64,000 bases of DNA from Bacteroidaceae bacterium (GCA_017526905.1 JAFXQT010000050.1:1-64000), one strand, 5' to 3'. Positions 1 through 9,342 are shown, numbered from the stretch's first letter. Notes: generated by a model from the sequence alone, not told the origin. Numbers and translations: made by a program.

Positions 1-651
1 GTCGAATGCGAGAGGAGGAGGAACGAGCTTGCCAGTCTTCGGGTCGCGGGTGCACTGTTCGGGAGTGAATTTGTAAGCACCGTGGCTGGTACCGATAGAG
101 ATGGCCAGGCTGTCGCAACCGCTGCGGGTGCTGAAGTCGATCACCTCTTCGGGCTTGGTGTAGTGGCTCACCTCGGAGGCCACCTCGTCCTCGACACCTG
201 CGAGCACACCGAGCTCAGCCTCAACGGTCACGTCGTGCTGGTGAGCATACTCGACCACCTGCTTGGTGATGCGGATGTTCTCCTCGTAAGGCAGGGCGGA
301 GCCGTCGAACATCACGCTGGAGAAGCCATTGTCGATGCAGTCCTTGCAGAGCTCGAAGCTGTCGCCGTGATCCAGGTGAAGGGCAATCTGAGGATTGGGG
401 CAACCCAGTTCCTTTGCATACTCCACAGCACCCTGAGCCATATAGCGGAGGATGGTGCCGTTAGCATAGTTGCGGGCACCCTTACTCACCTGCATGATGA
501 CGGGAGAGTTGGTCTCGACAGCAGCCTGCACGATAGCCTGCATCTGCTCCAGGGTGTTGAAGTTGAAGGCAGGGATGGCATAGCCACCAGCCACGGCCTT
601 CTTGAACATTTCGCGGGTATTAACCAAACCCAGTTCTTTGTAACTTGTCAT
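1..651 (-). CDS. fba: class II fructose-bisphosphate aldolase (partial, 3' end outside window)
   Basis: Glycolytic/gluconeogenic zinc aldolase that cleaves fructose 1,6-bisphosphate to dihydroxyacetone phosphate and glyceraldehyde 3-phosphate in the cytoplasm. Reading from the ATG at 651 the protein begins MTSYKELGLVNTREMFKKA and contains IPAFNFNTLEQMQ, the metal-binding LHLDHGDSFE stretch, GFSSVMFDGS and VEAELGVLAGVEDEV, all hallmarks of class II aldolases. About 217 codons are present; the family is usually about 330 residues, so roughly a third is cut off by the window edge. The ATG is the first in frame. A -7 element TACCTTTG lies about 125 nt upstream. Confidence 0.95.
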   Translation of the reverse strand, partial: MTSYKELGLVNTREMFKKAVAGGYAIPAFNFNTLEQMQAIVQAAVETNSPVIMQVSKGARNYANGTILRYMAQGAVEYAKELGCPNPQIALHLDHGDSFELCKDCIDNGFSSVMFDGSALPYEENIRITKQVVEYAHQHDVTVEAELGVLAGVEDEVASEVSHYTKPEEVIDFSTRSGCDSLAISIGTSHGAYKFTPEQCTRDPKTGKLVPPPLAFD

Positions 652-775
652 AATGTTTTCGATTTAACGATTTACAATTTATTGTTTATTGTATTCTGAT
701 TTTTGAATCTCTGAATGATGAGGAGCCGTGTACGTTGCAACCGATGCAAAGGCATACCCCCCTCCTTTTGGCTCG

Positions 776-806
776 CAAAGGTATGTAAAAAATACGATAC
801 CGCTAC
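776..806 (-). promoter_or_regulatory. candidate promoter of fba
   Basis: On the minus strand the Bacteroidetes -7 element TACCTTTG reads 783 to 776. The expected -33 position (803-806) reads GTAG, which is a poor TTTG match, so the assignment rests mainly on the -7 box. The resulting leader of fba would be about 120 nt. Confidence 0.4.
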
Positions 807-883
807 ACTCAGGGGCCATCTTTCAACATTTTTTAAACGATTGCTGCTCTCTGAGGCTCGTTTTTGCTACTTGCAGTTGACAA

Positions 884-1918
884 TCAGAGCTTACGCACGA
901 AATAGGTAACGACGGGCAAGTGGTCGCTATAGCCATCCAGCCAAACGCCGCTGGCATGGGTGCGTTTGGGCGAGCCTTTATATTTGCCTTCGCTCTGCAC
1001 CAAATAAGGCAGTTTCTGAATCTCGGCCTTGTAGAAGGTGAGCGTGTTGTAGTCCTTCTTTCCATCCAAGTCCAGGCAGTTGGGCGTCATCACAATCTGG
1101 TCGAACAGGTTCCAGCCGCCCTGGTACATGAGAGTGCCGGTGCCATCCAGCAGGATCTGCCACCAGGGGTTGAACATGTCGGTGGGCTTCACATCAGCCA
1201 TTTTACGGCGGGCACTGAGATTTTTGGCCATGGATGGGCTGAAGGGATCGTCGTTCATATCGCCCATGACCAGCACCTTCATGGCGGGGTTGGCCCGCAG
1301 GATGCTGTCCTTCTCGGCGCGCACCATGTCGCCGGCGGCATCGCGGGCAGGCGCTGCCGTGGCGCGGCTGGGCCAGTGGCACACAATCACAGTGATGCTG
1401 TCGCCACCCAAAGTACCCTGCACGGTGAGGAAGCCACGTGTGGGACGTGTGATATGGTTGTTGAGCACGTAAGGCTGCAGCCACACCTTGGCTGGTTTGA
1501 AGAAGCGTGGCTGGTAGAGCAGCGCGCAATCCACGCCACGGCGGTCGGGCCCCTCGATATGCACGAATTGGAAGCCGCGCTCGGCCAGCGGCTTCTGTGC
1601 GCAGAGGTCGGCAAGGCACTTGGCATTCTCCACCTCGCTCACTCCGATGAGGGCACAGCCGATGCCAGCAAGCCTGTCGGTGGCCATATCGGCCAGTGCC
1701 TTGCTCATGTTCTGCAGCTTATGCTCATACTTCATGGGTGTCCAGTGGTTAGCACCGTTGGGCAGGAATTCGTAATCGTTCTTGCCCTCGTCATGACAGG
1801 TATCAAAAAGGTTTTCAAGGTTATAGAAACCAACACCGTAGAGGCCCAGCTTACGGTTCTGTGCAGAAGCCATCAGCACGACGAGTGCGAGAAGGCTGAG
1901 GAAGATGGATTTACGCAT
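884..1918 (-). CDS. secreted endonuclease/exonuclease/phosphatase family protein
   Basis: Metal-dependent phosphodiesterase of the EEP (DNase I-like) fold, 344 aa. A Sec signal peptide (about residues 1-19, ending MASAQ) predicts export. The whole active-site series is visible: NLENLFD near residue 36, the metal-binding Glu in GVSEVEN, RGVDCALLY, CHWPSR with the catalytic His, GDMNDDP, and the C-terminal YSDHLPV. The substrate cannot be read from sequence; extracellular DNA or RNA is likely because the divergent neighbours at 2113-8528 include a second nuclease, OB-type lipoproteins and a TonB receptor. Phosphoesters such as inositol phosphates remain possible. It stands alone on the minus strand with its own promoter. 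Confidence 0.88.
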   Translation of the reverse strand: MRKSIFLSLLALVVLMASAQNRKLGLYGVGFYNLENLFDTCHDEGKNDYEFLPNGANHWTPMKYEHKLQNMSKALADMATDRLAGIGCALIGVSEVENAKCLADLCAQKPLAERGFQFVHIEGPDRRGVDCALLYQPRFFKPAKVWLQPYVLNNHITRPTRGFLTVQGTLGGDSITVIVCHWPSRATAAPARDAAGDMVRAEKDSILRANPAMKVLVMGDMNDDPFSPSMAKNLSARRKMADVKPTDMFNPWWQILLDGTGTLMYQGGWNLFDQIVMTPNCLDLDGKKDYNTLTFYKAEIQKLPYLVQSEGKYKGSPKRTHASGVWLDGYSDHLPVVTYFVRKL

Positions 1919-1958
1919 GTGCTATCTCTTTTTGGTAGTGGAGGTATTGTTTTGAGGG

Positions 1959-1989
1959 CAAAGATAATTCTTTTTAGCGTAGGGGCAAC
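1959..1989 (-). promoter_or_regulatory. promoter of the EEP nuclease gene
   Basis: Minus-strand -7 box TATCTTTG (1966 to 1959) with GTTG at the -33 position (1989 to 1986) and a 19-bp spacer, matching the Bacteroidetes pattern. The start codon at 1918 is about 40 nt downstream. Confidence 0.6.
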
Positions 1990-2112
1990 ACAAAACAGCA
2001 AAAAAAAGAGTTTGCTGAGAAAAAAAGACGTATTCGCTTTCGCGTTCAGAGATTTTTCCTTTTCTTTGTAGCCAAAACGTAGCCTAATCAAAAACTCTTA
2101 TATATATTCCTT

Positions 2113-4677
2113 ATGAGAAAAAAGCTTCTTTTAGTGGTAGCGGCGCTTGCCCTTTCCGCTCAGGGATGGGCACAGGAGCCGGCAACCAAAGGGCCCGAAC
2201 AGACCACGACCGCCGATGACGGCGCATTCGTGTTCTCCGAGTCGGAGTTAGACATGAGCGAGGAATCGGATGTCTCACAGGATGTCATCCAAATCACGTC
2301 GAGCACGAACATGTATGCCAGCAACATCAGCTACACGTTCAGCCCAATGTGGTTCCGTTTCCGCGGTCTGGACCAGCGCTACAGCGACACGTACATGAAC
2401 GGCGTGCTGGTGAACAGCGCCGAGAGCGGTTCGTTCGGTTTCTCGCCCAGTTTAGGCGGTCTGAACGATGCCTACAACCGCTCGGGCGACTACTCATCGC
2501 CTTTCGAGACCAACACTTATGGTGTGTCGGCTTTGGGCGGCAGCAACAACTACAATTTCCGCGCCAGCAACTATGCCCGTGGCAACAAGATTACGCTGTC
2601 GGGCACTAACCGCAACTACCGCGCCCGCGCCATCTACTCTTACGGCACGGGACTGAACGAGAAGGGCTGGGCCTTCTTCGGCACAGTGGGCTACCGCTGG
2701 GCCAACGAAGGCTACGTCGAAGGCACGTTCTACAACTCGCTCAGCTACTTCCTCTCGCTGCAGAAGGTCATCAACGACCGCCACAGCCTGAGCCTGTCCA
2801 CCTGGGGCACGCCCACCGAGCGCGCACAGGCTGGCCTGAGCACAGATGAGGCCTACTGGCTGGCCAACGACTACCAGTACAACCCCTACTGGGGCTACCA
2901 GGACGGCAAGAAGCGCAACTCGCGCATCGTGCAGACCTTCGAACCCTCGGCCCTGCTCACCTGGGACTATCAGATTAAGGACAACCTGAAGCTGACCACC
3001 ACCCTCTACGGCAAGTATGGCATGGACAGCCGCACGCGTCTGCAATACAACAACTCGCAGAACCCGAAGCCCGACTACTGGAAGAGCTTCCCCTCGTATA
3101 ATTATAATGTGTGGGGCGACACCCCCGCCACAGCCGACGAGTTTGCCGCCTGGCAGGAGAGCTATGACTATTGGACTGCTTCGAAGGCCAACCGCCAGAT
3201 GCAGTGGGACAAGTTCTACTATGCCAACCAGCAGATGAATGCCGTGCAGGGCGATGCCGCCTACTACATGCTGGCACGTCACAGCAACCAGCTGGCCTTC
3301 CACCTGGGCTCCACGCTGAGCTGGGACATCGACCGCTACTCCAAGTTCCAGGCTGGCATCCAGCTGGCATCCAACAAAGGCATGCACTACCAGACCCTTA
3401 CGGACATGCTGGGTGCCGAGAACCTGCACAACGTGAACAACTATGCCATCGGCACCTATGCCGGCTCGGACAGCCGCGTGCAGTACGACCTGACCAACCC
3501 CAACGGCAACGTGGGTGTGGGCGACCGCTTCGGCTATGACTATAACATCATCGTGCAGAAAGCCACGGCCTGGGCACAATACACCCGCGACAAGGGCATC
3601 AGCCACAGTTTCATCAGCGCCAAGATAGGCGGCACACAGATGTGGCGCGACGGCAAGATGCAGAATGGTCTGTTCGCCGACAACAGTCTGGGCAAGAGCG
3701 GCACGGCCCGGTTCCTGGACGGCGGCTTCAAGATGGGCACGAACCTGAACCTGGGCAAGGGACATGTCATCGGCATGGGCGTGACCTACATGACCAACGC
3801 CCCCCATGCTTCGGCCTACGGCAGCAGCGCCTTCCAGTGTGCCGAGATGAACAACAACTTCATCGACGGGCTGAAGGTGGAACACATGGCAGGAGCCGAG
3901 CTGGGCTACGCCGTGAACCTGAGCTGGATGCGTGCCAACCTGACTGGCTACTTCATGCACGGCACACGCCTGAACGAGTGGCAGAACTACTACTACGACG
4001 ACGTGAACTCATTCACTTACGTGAGCATGACCGGCGCCGAGAAGAACTACTACGGCGTGGAACTGGGCGTCAAGTTCAAAGTGACCTCGGCCTTCAGCAT
4101 CGACCTGCTCGGTTCGATGGCCGAAGCCAAATACATGAAGAACACCGACGTAAGCTACCTGCTCTCCACACAAGGAACCGTGACCAAAGAGACCTTATAT
4201 AATAAAGGTATGCGCGAGAACGGCACTCCGCTCACCGTGGGCAGCGTGGCGCTGAACTACAACGTGCGCGGCTGGTGGTTCACCCTGAAGGGCAACTACT
4301 ACGACCGCATCTACCTGAGCTATGCCCCCTCGCTGCGCTACGAGAGCACACTCATCCGCAACGGTGCCGTGGACAACGACGGCAGCTTCATTGTGCCGGA
4401 ACAGGCCAAGGGTCACGGCGGCTTCATGCTGGACGGCAGCATCGGACACCAGTTCCGCATCGCCCACAATCCACTCAGCGTAAACCTCATGCTCACCAAT
4501 ATCCTGAACAACCGCAAGATGGTGAACCGCGGATGGGAGCAGAGCCGCAGCAACTACACTACCGACCAATCCACCGGCGAGAAATCGTCCATCCGCACCT
4601 ACGACTTCCAAAAGAACCCCATGAAGTGCTATGTGCAGGGCTTCAATTTCATGCTGAACCTGAACTACAGATTCTGA
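2113..4677 (+). CDS. TonB-dependent outer-membrane receptor
   Basis: Outer-membrane beta-barrel active transporter, 854 aa, energised by TonB/ExbBD. A signal peptide covers about residues 1-20 (ending GWAQ). A plug-like region follows (FRFRGLDQRYSDTYMNGVLV, about residues 80-100). The rest has the alternating aromatic strand pattern of a barrel, and the protein ends NLNYRF with a terminal Phe typical of barrels. It lacks the N-terminal carboxypeptidase-like domain of SusC proteins, and no SusD partner follows. The three downstream genes encode surface-type lipoproteins, one a nuclease, so the substrate could be nucleic-acid fragments or nucleotides. That is inferred from context only. Confidence 0.88.
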   Translation: MRKKLLLVVAALALSAQGWAQEPATKGPEQTTTADDGAFVFSESELDMSEESDVSQDVIQITSSTNMYASNISYTFSPMWFRFRGLDQRYSDTYMNGVLVNSAESGSFGFSPSLGGLNDAYNRSGDYSSPFETNTYGVSALGGSNNYNFRASNYARGNKITLSGTNRNYRARAIYSYGTGLNEKGWAFFGTVGYRWANEGYVEGTFYNSLSYFLSLQKVINDRHSLSLSTWGTPTERAQAGLSTDEAYWLANDYQYNPYWGYQDGKKRNSRIVQTFEPSALLTWDYQIKDNLKLTTTLYGKYGMDSRTRLQYNNSQNPKPDYWKSFPSYNYNVWGDTPATADEFAAWQESYDYWTASKANRQMQWDKFYYANQQMNAVQGDAAYYMLARHSNQLAFHLGSTLSWDIDRYSKFQAGIQLASNKGMHYQTLTDMLGAENLHNVNNYAIGTYAGSDSRVQYDLTNPNGNVGVGDRFGYDYNIIVQKATAWAQYTRDKGISHSFISAKIGGTQMWRDGKMQNGLFADNSLGKSGTARFLDGGFKMGTNLNLGKGHVIGMGVTYMTNAPHASAYGSSAFQCAEMNNNFIDGLKVEHMAGAELGYAVNLSWMRANLTGYFMHGTRLNEWQNYYYDDVNSFTYVSMTGAEKNYYGVELGVKFKVTSAFSIDLLGSMAEAKYMKNTDVSYLLSTQGTVTKETLYNKGMRENGTPLTVGSVALNYNVRGWWFTLKGNYYDRIYLSYAPSLRYESTLIRNGAVDNDGSFIVPEQAKGHGGFMLDGSIGHQFRIAHNPLSVNLMLTNILNNRKMVNRGWEQSRSNYTTDQSTGEKSSIRTYDFQKNPMKCYVQGFNFMLNLNYRF

Positions 4678-4735
4678 GAGTCGCACAGCATGCGAAGTTA
4701 AAGGTTTAAAGTTTAACGCAAAGACTATCAAAGAT

Positions 4736-5593
4736 ATGCGCAAGCCATCATACTATTTACATCTCACATCCGTCATCGCCGCTGCGATGATGACCTTTGC
4801 CGCCTGCATGGACGGCGACTGGGACACGCCCGACTTGTCAAACCCACCCTATGGCAATAACGCCATCGTGGAGGATGCCGGCAAACAAGTGACCATCGAA
4901 CAGCTGAAACAGACCTATGCCAGCGTCATCAATGCCAGCAGCATGGCTCAAATAACCGACGACCTGCAACTGAAGGCCACCGTGATAGGCAACGACATTG
5001 GCGGCAACATCTACAAGCAAATCTGCATCCAGGATGCCACGGGTGCCATGATTGTGGGTATCAATGCCACCGGTCTCTTCCCCTTCCTCAGCGTGGGCCA
5101 GCAGATTCTTATCAACCTGAAGGACCTGTATATAGGCGGCTATGGCCAGCAACCGCAGCTGGGCGACCTGTATAACGGCAGCATCGGCCGCATGAGCGCC
5201 AGCAAATGGGAGCAGCACGTGAAGGTTCTGCCCACACACGACCAAAGCCAGATTGACACCATCGACTTTTACAGCGTGGCACAGAGCGACATGAACCGCT
5301 ACTGCGGCTATCTGGTATGCCTGAAGGATGTGCAGATTGGCGATGCCGGCAGCAAACTGGCACCCGAGTACACCACGGGCACCACACTCACCTACAACGG
5401 CAGCAGCAACGGCTACGTACACCACACGCTGGGCAGCGAAAGCATGAACAAACTCGTGCTCCGCACCAGCACCTATGCCGACTTCGCCTCGTGGGAAATT
5501 CCTTCGACACCCGTAACCATCTACGGCATCGCCACCCGCTACCGCGACACCTGGCAGATACTCATCCGTGCCGAGGACGACATTAAGGAGTAG
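4736..5593 (+). CDS. DUF5689-family lipoprotein
   Basis: Predicted surface lipoprotein of 285 aa. The N-terminus has a signal sequence ending in a lipobox-like TFAAC, so Cys at about residue 24 would be lipidated. The mature part (VTIEQLKQTYAS, then LQLKATVIGNDIGGNIYKQI and GQQILINLKDLYIGGYG) resembles DUF5689, an OB-like domain found next to nucleases and TonB receptors in Bacteroidetes. That makes nucleic-acid binding plausible but unproven. It lies 58 bp after the receptor gene and 55 bp before the next lipoprotein gene, consistent with one operon. Confidence 0.75.
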   Translation: MRKPSYYLHLTSVIAAAMMTFAACMDGDWDTPDLSNPPYGNNAIVEDAGKQVTIEQLKQTYASVINASSMAQITDDLQLKATVIGNDIGGNIYKQICIQDATGAMIVGINATGLFPFLSVGQQILINLKDLYIGGYGQQPQLGDLYNGSIGRMSASKWEQHVKVLPTHDQSQIDTIDFYSVAQSDMNRYCGYLVCLKDVQIGDAGSKLAPEYTTGTTLTYNGSSNGYVHHTLGSESMNKLVLRTSTYADFASWEIPSTPVTIYGIATRYRDTWQILIRAEDDIKE

Positions 5594-5636
5594 ATTAGAG
5601 ATTAGAGATAAGAGATAAGAGATTAAAGATAAAAAA
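5591..5636 (+). repeat. short tandem repeat, AGAGATTA/AGAGATAA units
   Basis: The 55-bp spacer between two lipoprotein genes consists largely of imperfect 7-8 bp units of the type GATTAGA/GAGATAA. It is a simple-sequence tract that could change length by slippage and so alter the spacing in the operon. Confidence 0.6.
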
Positions 5637-5648
5637 CGGACATACATT

Positions 5649-7628
5649 ATGAGAAAGTATTTCATCACGCTGCTCTGTGCAGCACTCGGCCTGGGATTCT
5701 TCACCGCCTGTGAGGACGTACCCGCGCCCTACAACATTCCAACCGAGGGCGGCAGCACCCCCGTAACACCTACCGGCATCGAGGTGACCTGTGCCGAGGC
5801 CGTCGAACTGACCAGCGCACTGGCCGATGGCGCCACATCCTCTGAAGTGTACACCATCACAGGCTACATCACCGAGATAGTGGGCGAAGTGAGCAAGAAC
5901 CAGCAGACGTTCTGGATGGCCGACACGCCCGACGGCGGACGCGTATTCGAGGCCTACTGGGCCAACCTGCCCGAAGGCGTCAGCGAGTTCAAGGCCGGCA
6001 GCAAGGTGAAGATCACCGGCAAGCTCACCAAGTACGTCAACAACAACACCGGCAAGATGACGGCCGAAATCAAGAACGCCAACGTGGAGATTCTTGAGGA
6101 AGGCGGAGGCGTTACGCCCGTCGAAGGCATCGCCGTGACCTGCGCCGAGGCAGCTGCACTCGTCAACGCGCTGGCCGACGGCGGCACATCGGCCGACACC
6201 TACACCATCACGGGCTACATCACCGAAGTGGTGGGCGACGTAAGCCGCAACCAGCAGACATTCTGGATGGCCGACGAGAAGGGCGGCGGACGCGTGTTCG
6301 AAGCCTACTGGGCCAACCTGCCCGAGGGTGTCAGCGCCTTCAAGGTGGGCAGCAAGGTGAAGATCACCGGTAAGCTCATGAAGTACGTGAACACCAGCGG
6401 ACAAGTAACGCCCGAAATCAAGAACGCCACCGTAGAGATTCTCGAGGACGGCGGAGGCACGCCCACCCCGACACCCACCGGCAAGGAAGTGACTTGTGCA
6501 CAGGCCGTAGAACTGACCAACGCACTGGCCGACGGTGCTACATCGACCGAGACCTACACCGTGACTGGCTACATCACCGAAGTCGTTAGCGACGTAAGCC
6601 GCAACCAGCAGACCTTCTGGATGGCCGACACCAAGGACGGCGGCAAGGTGTTCGAGGCATACTACGCCAACCTGCCCGAGGGCGTCAGCGCATTCAAGGT
6701 GGGCATGAAGGTGAAGATCACCGGCCAGCTCATGAAGTACGTCAAGGATGGTAAGGTTACGCCCGAGATCAAGAACGCCAACGTGGAGATTCTCGAGGAC
6801 GGCGGCAGCACACCAACCCCGACGCCCACCGGCAAGGAAGTGACTTGTGCCAAGGCCGTTGAACTGACCAACGCCCTGGCCGATGGCGCCACTTCTGCCG
6901 AGACCTACACTGTGACCGGTTACATCACCGAGGTCATTGGCGATGTAAGTACTAAGACTGGTAGTCCTCAGCAAACCTTCTGGATGGCCGATGCCAAGGA
7001 TGGAGGCAAGGTATTCGAGGCTTTCTATGCAAACGTGCCTAATGGCATCAGCGCATTCACCGCAGGGATGAAGGTGAAGATTACCGGACAGCTGATGAAA
7101 TATGTCAATAAGAGCGGCGATGTGACTCCCGAAATCAAGAATGCCAATGTGGTTATCCTTGAAGGCGGCAGCGAAGAGCCCGGAGGCGAGGAGCCTGGCG
7201 GTGAAGTGAGCGGCGACAAGGTAACGCCCAGCAAGAGCGGCGACGTAGTGACCTTCAGCGGCTTCAACACCACCACGCTGCAGATTGTCAACGACCACAC
7301 CGAGAACAAGGCCGGAACCCAACTGCGTATTGTCAGCATTGACGTTACCTATGCCGATGGCTCGAAAGAGTCCGCCGTCATGGCCAACCTTGGCTTGGAG
7401 AACGCAGCTGCCCTGACCACCCACACGTTGGGCGGTCTCACCTTCAGCTTTGCCCAGGGCGAGAGCACCAATGCTCCTAAGTATTACAACAGCGGCACTG
7501 CAGCCCGCATGTATGCCAAGAACGCCCTGACCATCACAGGCAAGAAAGCATTCACCAGCATTGTCTTGAACTGTGCCACTGGTGGCTACACCGGCAACGA
7601 ACTTCTTTATGGCATCGCAGCCAAATAA
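5649..7628 (+). CDS. lipoprotein with four tandem OB-like repeats
   Basis: Surface lipoprotein of 659 aa with lipobox FFTAC near residue 20. Four repeats of about 117 residues follow (DNA about 5781-6112, 6130-6460, 6484-6818 and 6835-7170). Each has the order VTCAEAVELTNALADG, TYTVTGYITEVV, QQTFWMADTKDGG, KVFEAYYANLPEGVS, KVKITGQLMKYV and PEIKNANVEIL, resembling OB-fold modules such as DUF6359. A PEGGEEPGGE-type linker leads to a C-terminal beta-sandwich-like domain (about 7210-7628) that resembles the N-terminal domain of the protein at 13942-16527. OB-type modules often bind nucleic acid or sugars. The third gene of the receptor/lipoprotein operon, it ends 12 bp before the nuclease gene. 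Confidence 0.75.
   Translation: MRKYFITLLCAALGLGFFTACEDVPAPYNIPTEGGSTPVTPTGIEVTCAEAVELTSALADGATSSEVYTITGYITEIVGEVSKNQQTFWMADTPDGGRVFEAYWANLPEGVSEFKAGSKVKITGKLTKYVNNNTGKMTAEIKNANVEILEEGGGVTPVEGIAVTCAEAAALVNALADGGTSADTYTITGYITEVVGDVSRNQQTFWMADEKGGGRVFEAYWANLPEGVSAFKVGSKVKITGKLMKYVNTSGQVTPEIKNATVEILEDGGGTPTPTPTGKEVTCAQAVELTNALADGATSTETYTVTGYITEVVSDVSRNQQTFWMADTKDGGKVFEAYYANLPEGVSAFKVGMKVKITGQLMKYVKDGKVTPEIKNANVEILEDGGSTPTPTPTGKEVTCAKAVELTNALADGATSAETYTVTGYITEVIGDVSTKTGSPQQTFWMADAKDGGKVFEAFYANVPNGISAFTAGMKVKITGQLMKYVNKSGDVTPEIKNANVVILEGGSEEPGGEEPGGEVSGDKVTPSKSGDVVTFSGFNTTTLQIVNDHTENKAGTQLRIVSIDVTYADGSKESAVMANLGLENAAALTTHTLGGLTFSFAQGESTNAPKYYNSGTAARMYAKNALTITGKKAFTSIVLNCATGGYTGNELLYGIAAK
5781..7170 (+). 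repeat. four direct repeats of about 351 bp inside a lipoprotein gene
   Basis: The four OB-like modules start near 5781, 6130, 6484 and 6835, a spacing of 349-354 bp. They share long stretches at both protein and DNA level, so unequal recombination could change the copy number in frame. Confidence 0.85.
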
Positions 7629-7640
7629 TCCACAAGCATA

Positions 7641-8528
7641 ATGATTAAGCTAAGACAGCTCATCGCGCTTTCCATCGTCACAGCAGCCCCAATCCTCTGG
7701 GGCTGCTCTTCTGACGATGATGATGCACCCATCTCGGACGTCTCTGTCAACCTAAACGCCAACAAGACCAGCCAATACCGTGAAGCAGGGCGCCTCGAGA
7801 TACCCAAGTTGCGGGGCGGTGTCACCAATCTGTTCCTGGTGAAGACCGTGTCCACCTTCGGCGTGAACTTCTGCATAGAATGGGACATCGCCAAGAAATC
7901 CCAACGTTGGACTGCCTTCCGCTGGGACAGCAGCAACAGCGGCGGCTATGTGAAGCGCGAGGACAACTTTATCGAGGACACCGACATCCCGGCAGCCTAC
8001 CGAACCACCTACGACAACTACCGCGGTTCGGGCTACACCCGTGGGCACATGTGTGCCTCGGCCGACCGCTGGAACTCGCTCGAAGCCAACCGCCAGACAT
8101 TCCTCTACAGCAACATGCAGCCCCAGCTGTACGATTTCAACTGCGGCATCTGGGAGAAACTGGAGGAGAAGGTGCGCTCGTGGAACATCAATGCCTTCCG
8201 TGACACCCTCTATGTGGTGAAGGGCGGCACCATCGACCACTCGTCTGACATCATCGAGACCACCTCAACAGGCTTGCTCGTGCCCAAGTACTTCTTCATG
8301 GCCATCCTCTGCAAGAACAAGAGCACCACCAATGGCGGCTACAAGGCCATCGGCTTCTACATGGAGCATCGCGAAGACTACGCCGACGAGAAGAACCTGA
8401 CACCCTACATCAAGAGCATCGACCAGTTGGAGCAGCTCACCGGCATCGACTTCTTCTGCAACCTGCCCGACATGTACGAGCGGGACGTGGAAGCCTCTGT
8501 GGTGCCCACCGCATGGGGATTCAAGTGA
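7641..8528 (+). CDS. DNA/RNA non-specific endonuclease lipoprotein (NUC1 family)
   Basis: Beta-beta-alpha-metal nuclease of 295 aa that would cleave DNA and RNA without sequence preference. The N-terminus carries a lipobox-like LWGCSS, suggesting an outer-membrane lipoprotein. The signature motif is YTRGHMCASADR near residue 136, a variant of DRGH with the general-base His retained. The metal-binding Asn lies in TFLYSNMQPQL, about 28 residues downstream. GGTIDHSSD and VPKYFFMAIL match the rest of the family. Last gene of the receptor/lipoprotein operon, 12 bp after the OB-repeat lipoprotein, which suggests that cutting and binding of nucleic acid occur together at the cell surface. Confidence 0.88.
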   Translation: MIKLRQLIALSIVTAAPILWGCSSDDDDAPISDVSVNLNANKTSQYREAGRLEIPKLRGGVTNLFLVKTVSTFGVNFCIEWDIAKKSQRWTAFRWDSSNSGGYVKREDNFIEDTDIPAAYRTTYDNYRGSGYTRGHMCASADRWNSLEANRQTFLYSNMQPQLYDFNCGIWEKLEEKVRSWNINAFRDTLYVVKGGTIDHSSDIIETTSTGLLVPKYFFMAILCKNKSTTNGGYKAIGFYMEHREDYADEKNLTPYIKSIDQLEQLTGIDFFCNLPDMYERDVEASVVPTAWGFK

Positions 8529-8846
8529 GGCTGCCGAAGAACAATGGCACCCTCAAAGAGCCATCTGGATTCACTCGGTTCGTCCAAGTACATTCCTGTT
8601 CGTTCCTTCTCTCTCAATAGGAGGAAGAACAAACGCACAAGAACATGTGTGCCACACCACCTTCATGAATCCATTTAAAAGGATAAAGGAGGAGCCTAAA
8701 ATGAAGAAAAAGGGCGGATTGTTTGGTGGAATGGAAAAGAAGCCGTACCTTTGCGCCGCAAAAATCGAAAACAACGCGGGGTCGGAAGCCCTCGCATAGT
8801 ACTAAACAGCTGGTACACAAGCCCAGCAACAAGAACAAACAAAACA
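8529..8846. other. intergenic region between the nuclease gene and rpmE2
   Basis: 318 bp without a convincing gene. It contains the rpmE2 promoter (8722-8753) and a leader of about 85 nt. No clear terminator for the upstream operon is visible. Confidence 0.6.
8722..8753 (+). promoter_or_regulatory. promoter of rpmE2
   Basis: TTTG at 8722-8725 and TACCTTTG at 8746-8753 with a 20-bp spacer is an excellent match to the Bacteroidetes sigma-ABfr promoter. Transcription would start near 8760, giving a leader of about 87 nt before the L31 start. The region may hold an autoregulatory L31 site, but no specific structure was recognised. Confidence 0.8.
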
Positions 8847-9098
8847 ATGAAACAAGGTATTCATCCCGACAACTACCGTCCCGTAGTGTTCAAGGACATG
8901 AGCAACGGCGACATGTTCCTCTCCCGTTCCACCGCCAAGACCACCGACACCGTCGAGTTCGAAGGCGAGACCTATCCCGTGGTTAAGCTGGAAATCTCCA
9001 GCAGCTCGCACCCCTTCTACACTGGTAAGAGCAAGCTCGTCGACACCGCAGGTCGCGTAGATAAGTTCATGAGCCGCTACGCCAAGAGCCGCAAGTAA
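8847..9098 (+). CDS. rpmE2: 50S ribosomal protein L31 type B
   Basis: 83-aa ribosomal protein of the large subunit. It starts [20 protein letters not shown] and contains [13 protein letters not shown] and [11 protein letters not shown], typical of L31. It lacks the CxxC zinc motif, so it is the zinc-independent type B. The ATG at 8847 gives the canonical N-terminus; a longer frame opening at 8751 would begin inside the -7 promoter box and is rejected. Monocistronic, with its own promoter and terminator. Confidence 0.96.
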   Translation: MKQGIHPDNYRPVVFKDMSNGDMFLSRSTAKTTDTVEFEGETYPVVKLEISSSSHPFYTGKSKLVDTAGRVDKFMSRYAKSRK

Positions 9099-9127
9099 GA
9101 CTCACAGCGGACAACGATTCCCCCTAA

Positions 9128-9165
9128 AAGGCGTGTCACCATTTCGGTGGCACGCCTTCTTTTTG
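9128..9165 (+). terminator. rho-independent terminator of rpmE2
   Basis: Arms 9128-9140 and 9146-9158 form a 13-bp stem with one G-U pair and a 5-nt loop (ATTTC), followed by CTTTTTG. It lies 30 bp after the L31 stop codon. Confidence 0.88.
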
Positions 9166-9195
9166 TATATCACTAATCGTGACAGCTTGTCGCTA

Positions 9196-9280
9196 TCTCA
9201 ACGAATAGGACGAATGGGACGAATTATGCAAGAGCATGGAACCCTTAAGAATTGCCTCTCATTCGTCCTATCCGTTGAGA
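9196..9280. repeat. 21-bp inverted repeat
   Basis: The arm at 9196-9216 (TCTCAACGAATAGGACGAATG) and the arm at 9260-9280 are reverse complements apart from one mismatch, separated by 43 bp. There is no T-tract and no gene inside, so it is not an obvious terminator. It could be a protein-binding site or a REP-like element. Confidence 0.8.
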
Positions 9281-9342
9281 CAGAAAGAGCCGCCGCTTTA
9301 AGCCGCAGCGGAATCAATCGCACAACGTGTCCCAAACGATTC

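Noticed and set aside
2494..7424. Long minus-strand open frames opposite the TonB receptor and the OB-repeat lipoprotein (488 and 609 codons)
   Set aside because: They mirror well-supported genes, have Val/His/Gly-rich shadow composition, no signal or family motif, and arise from GC-rich third positions.
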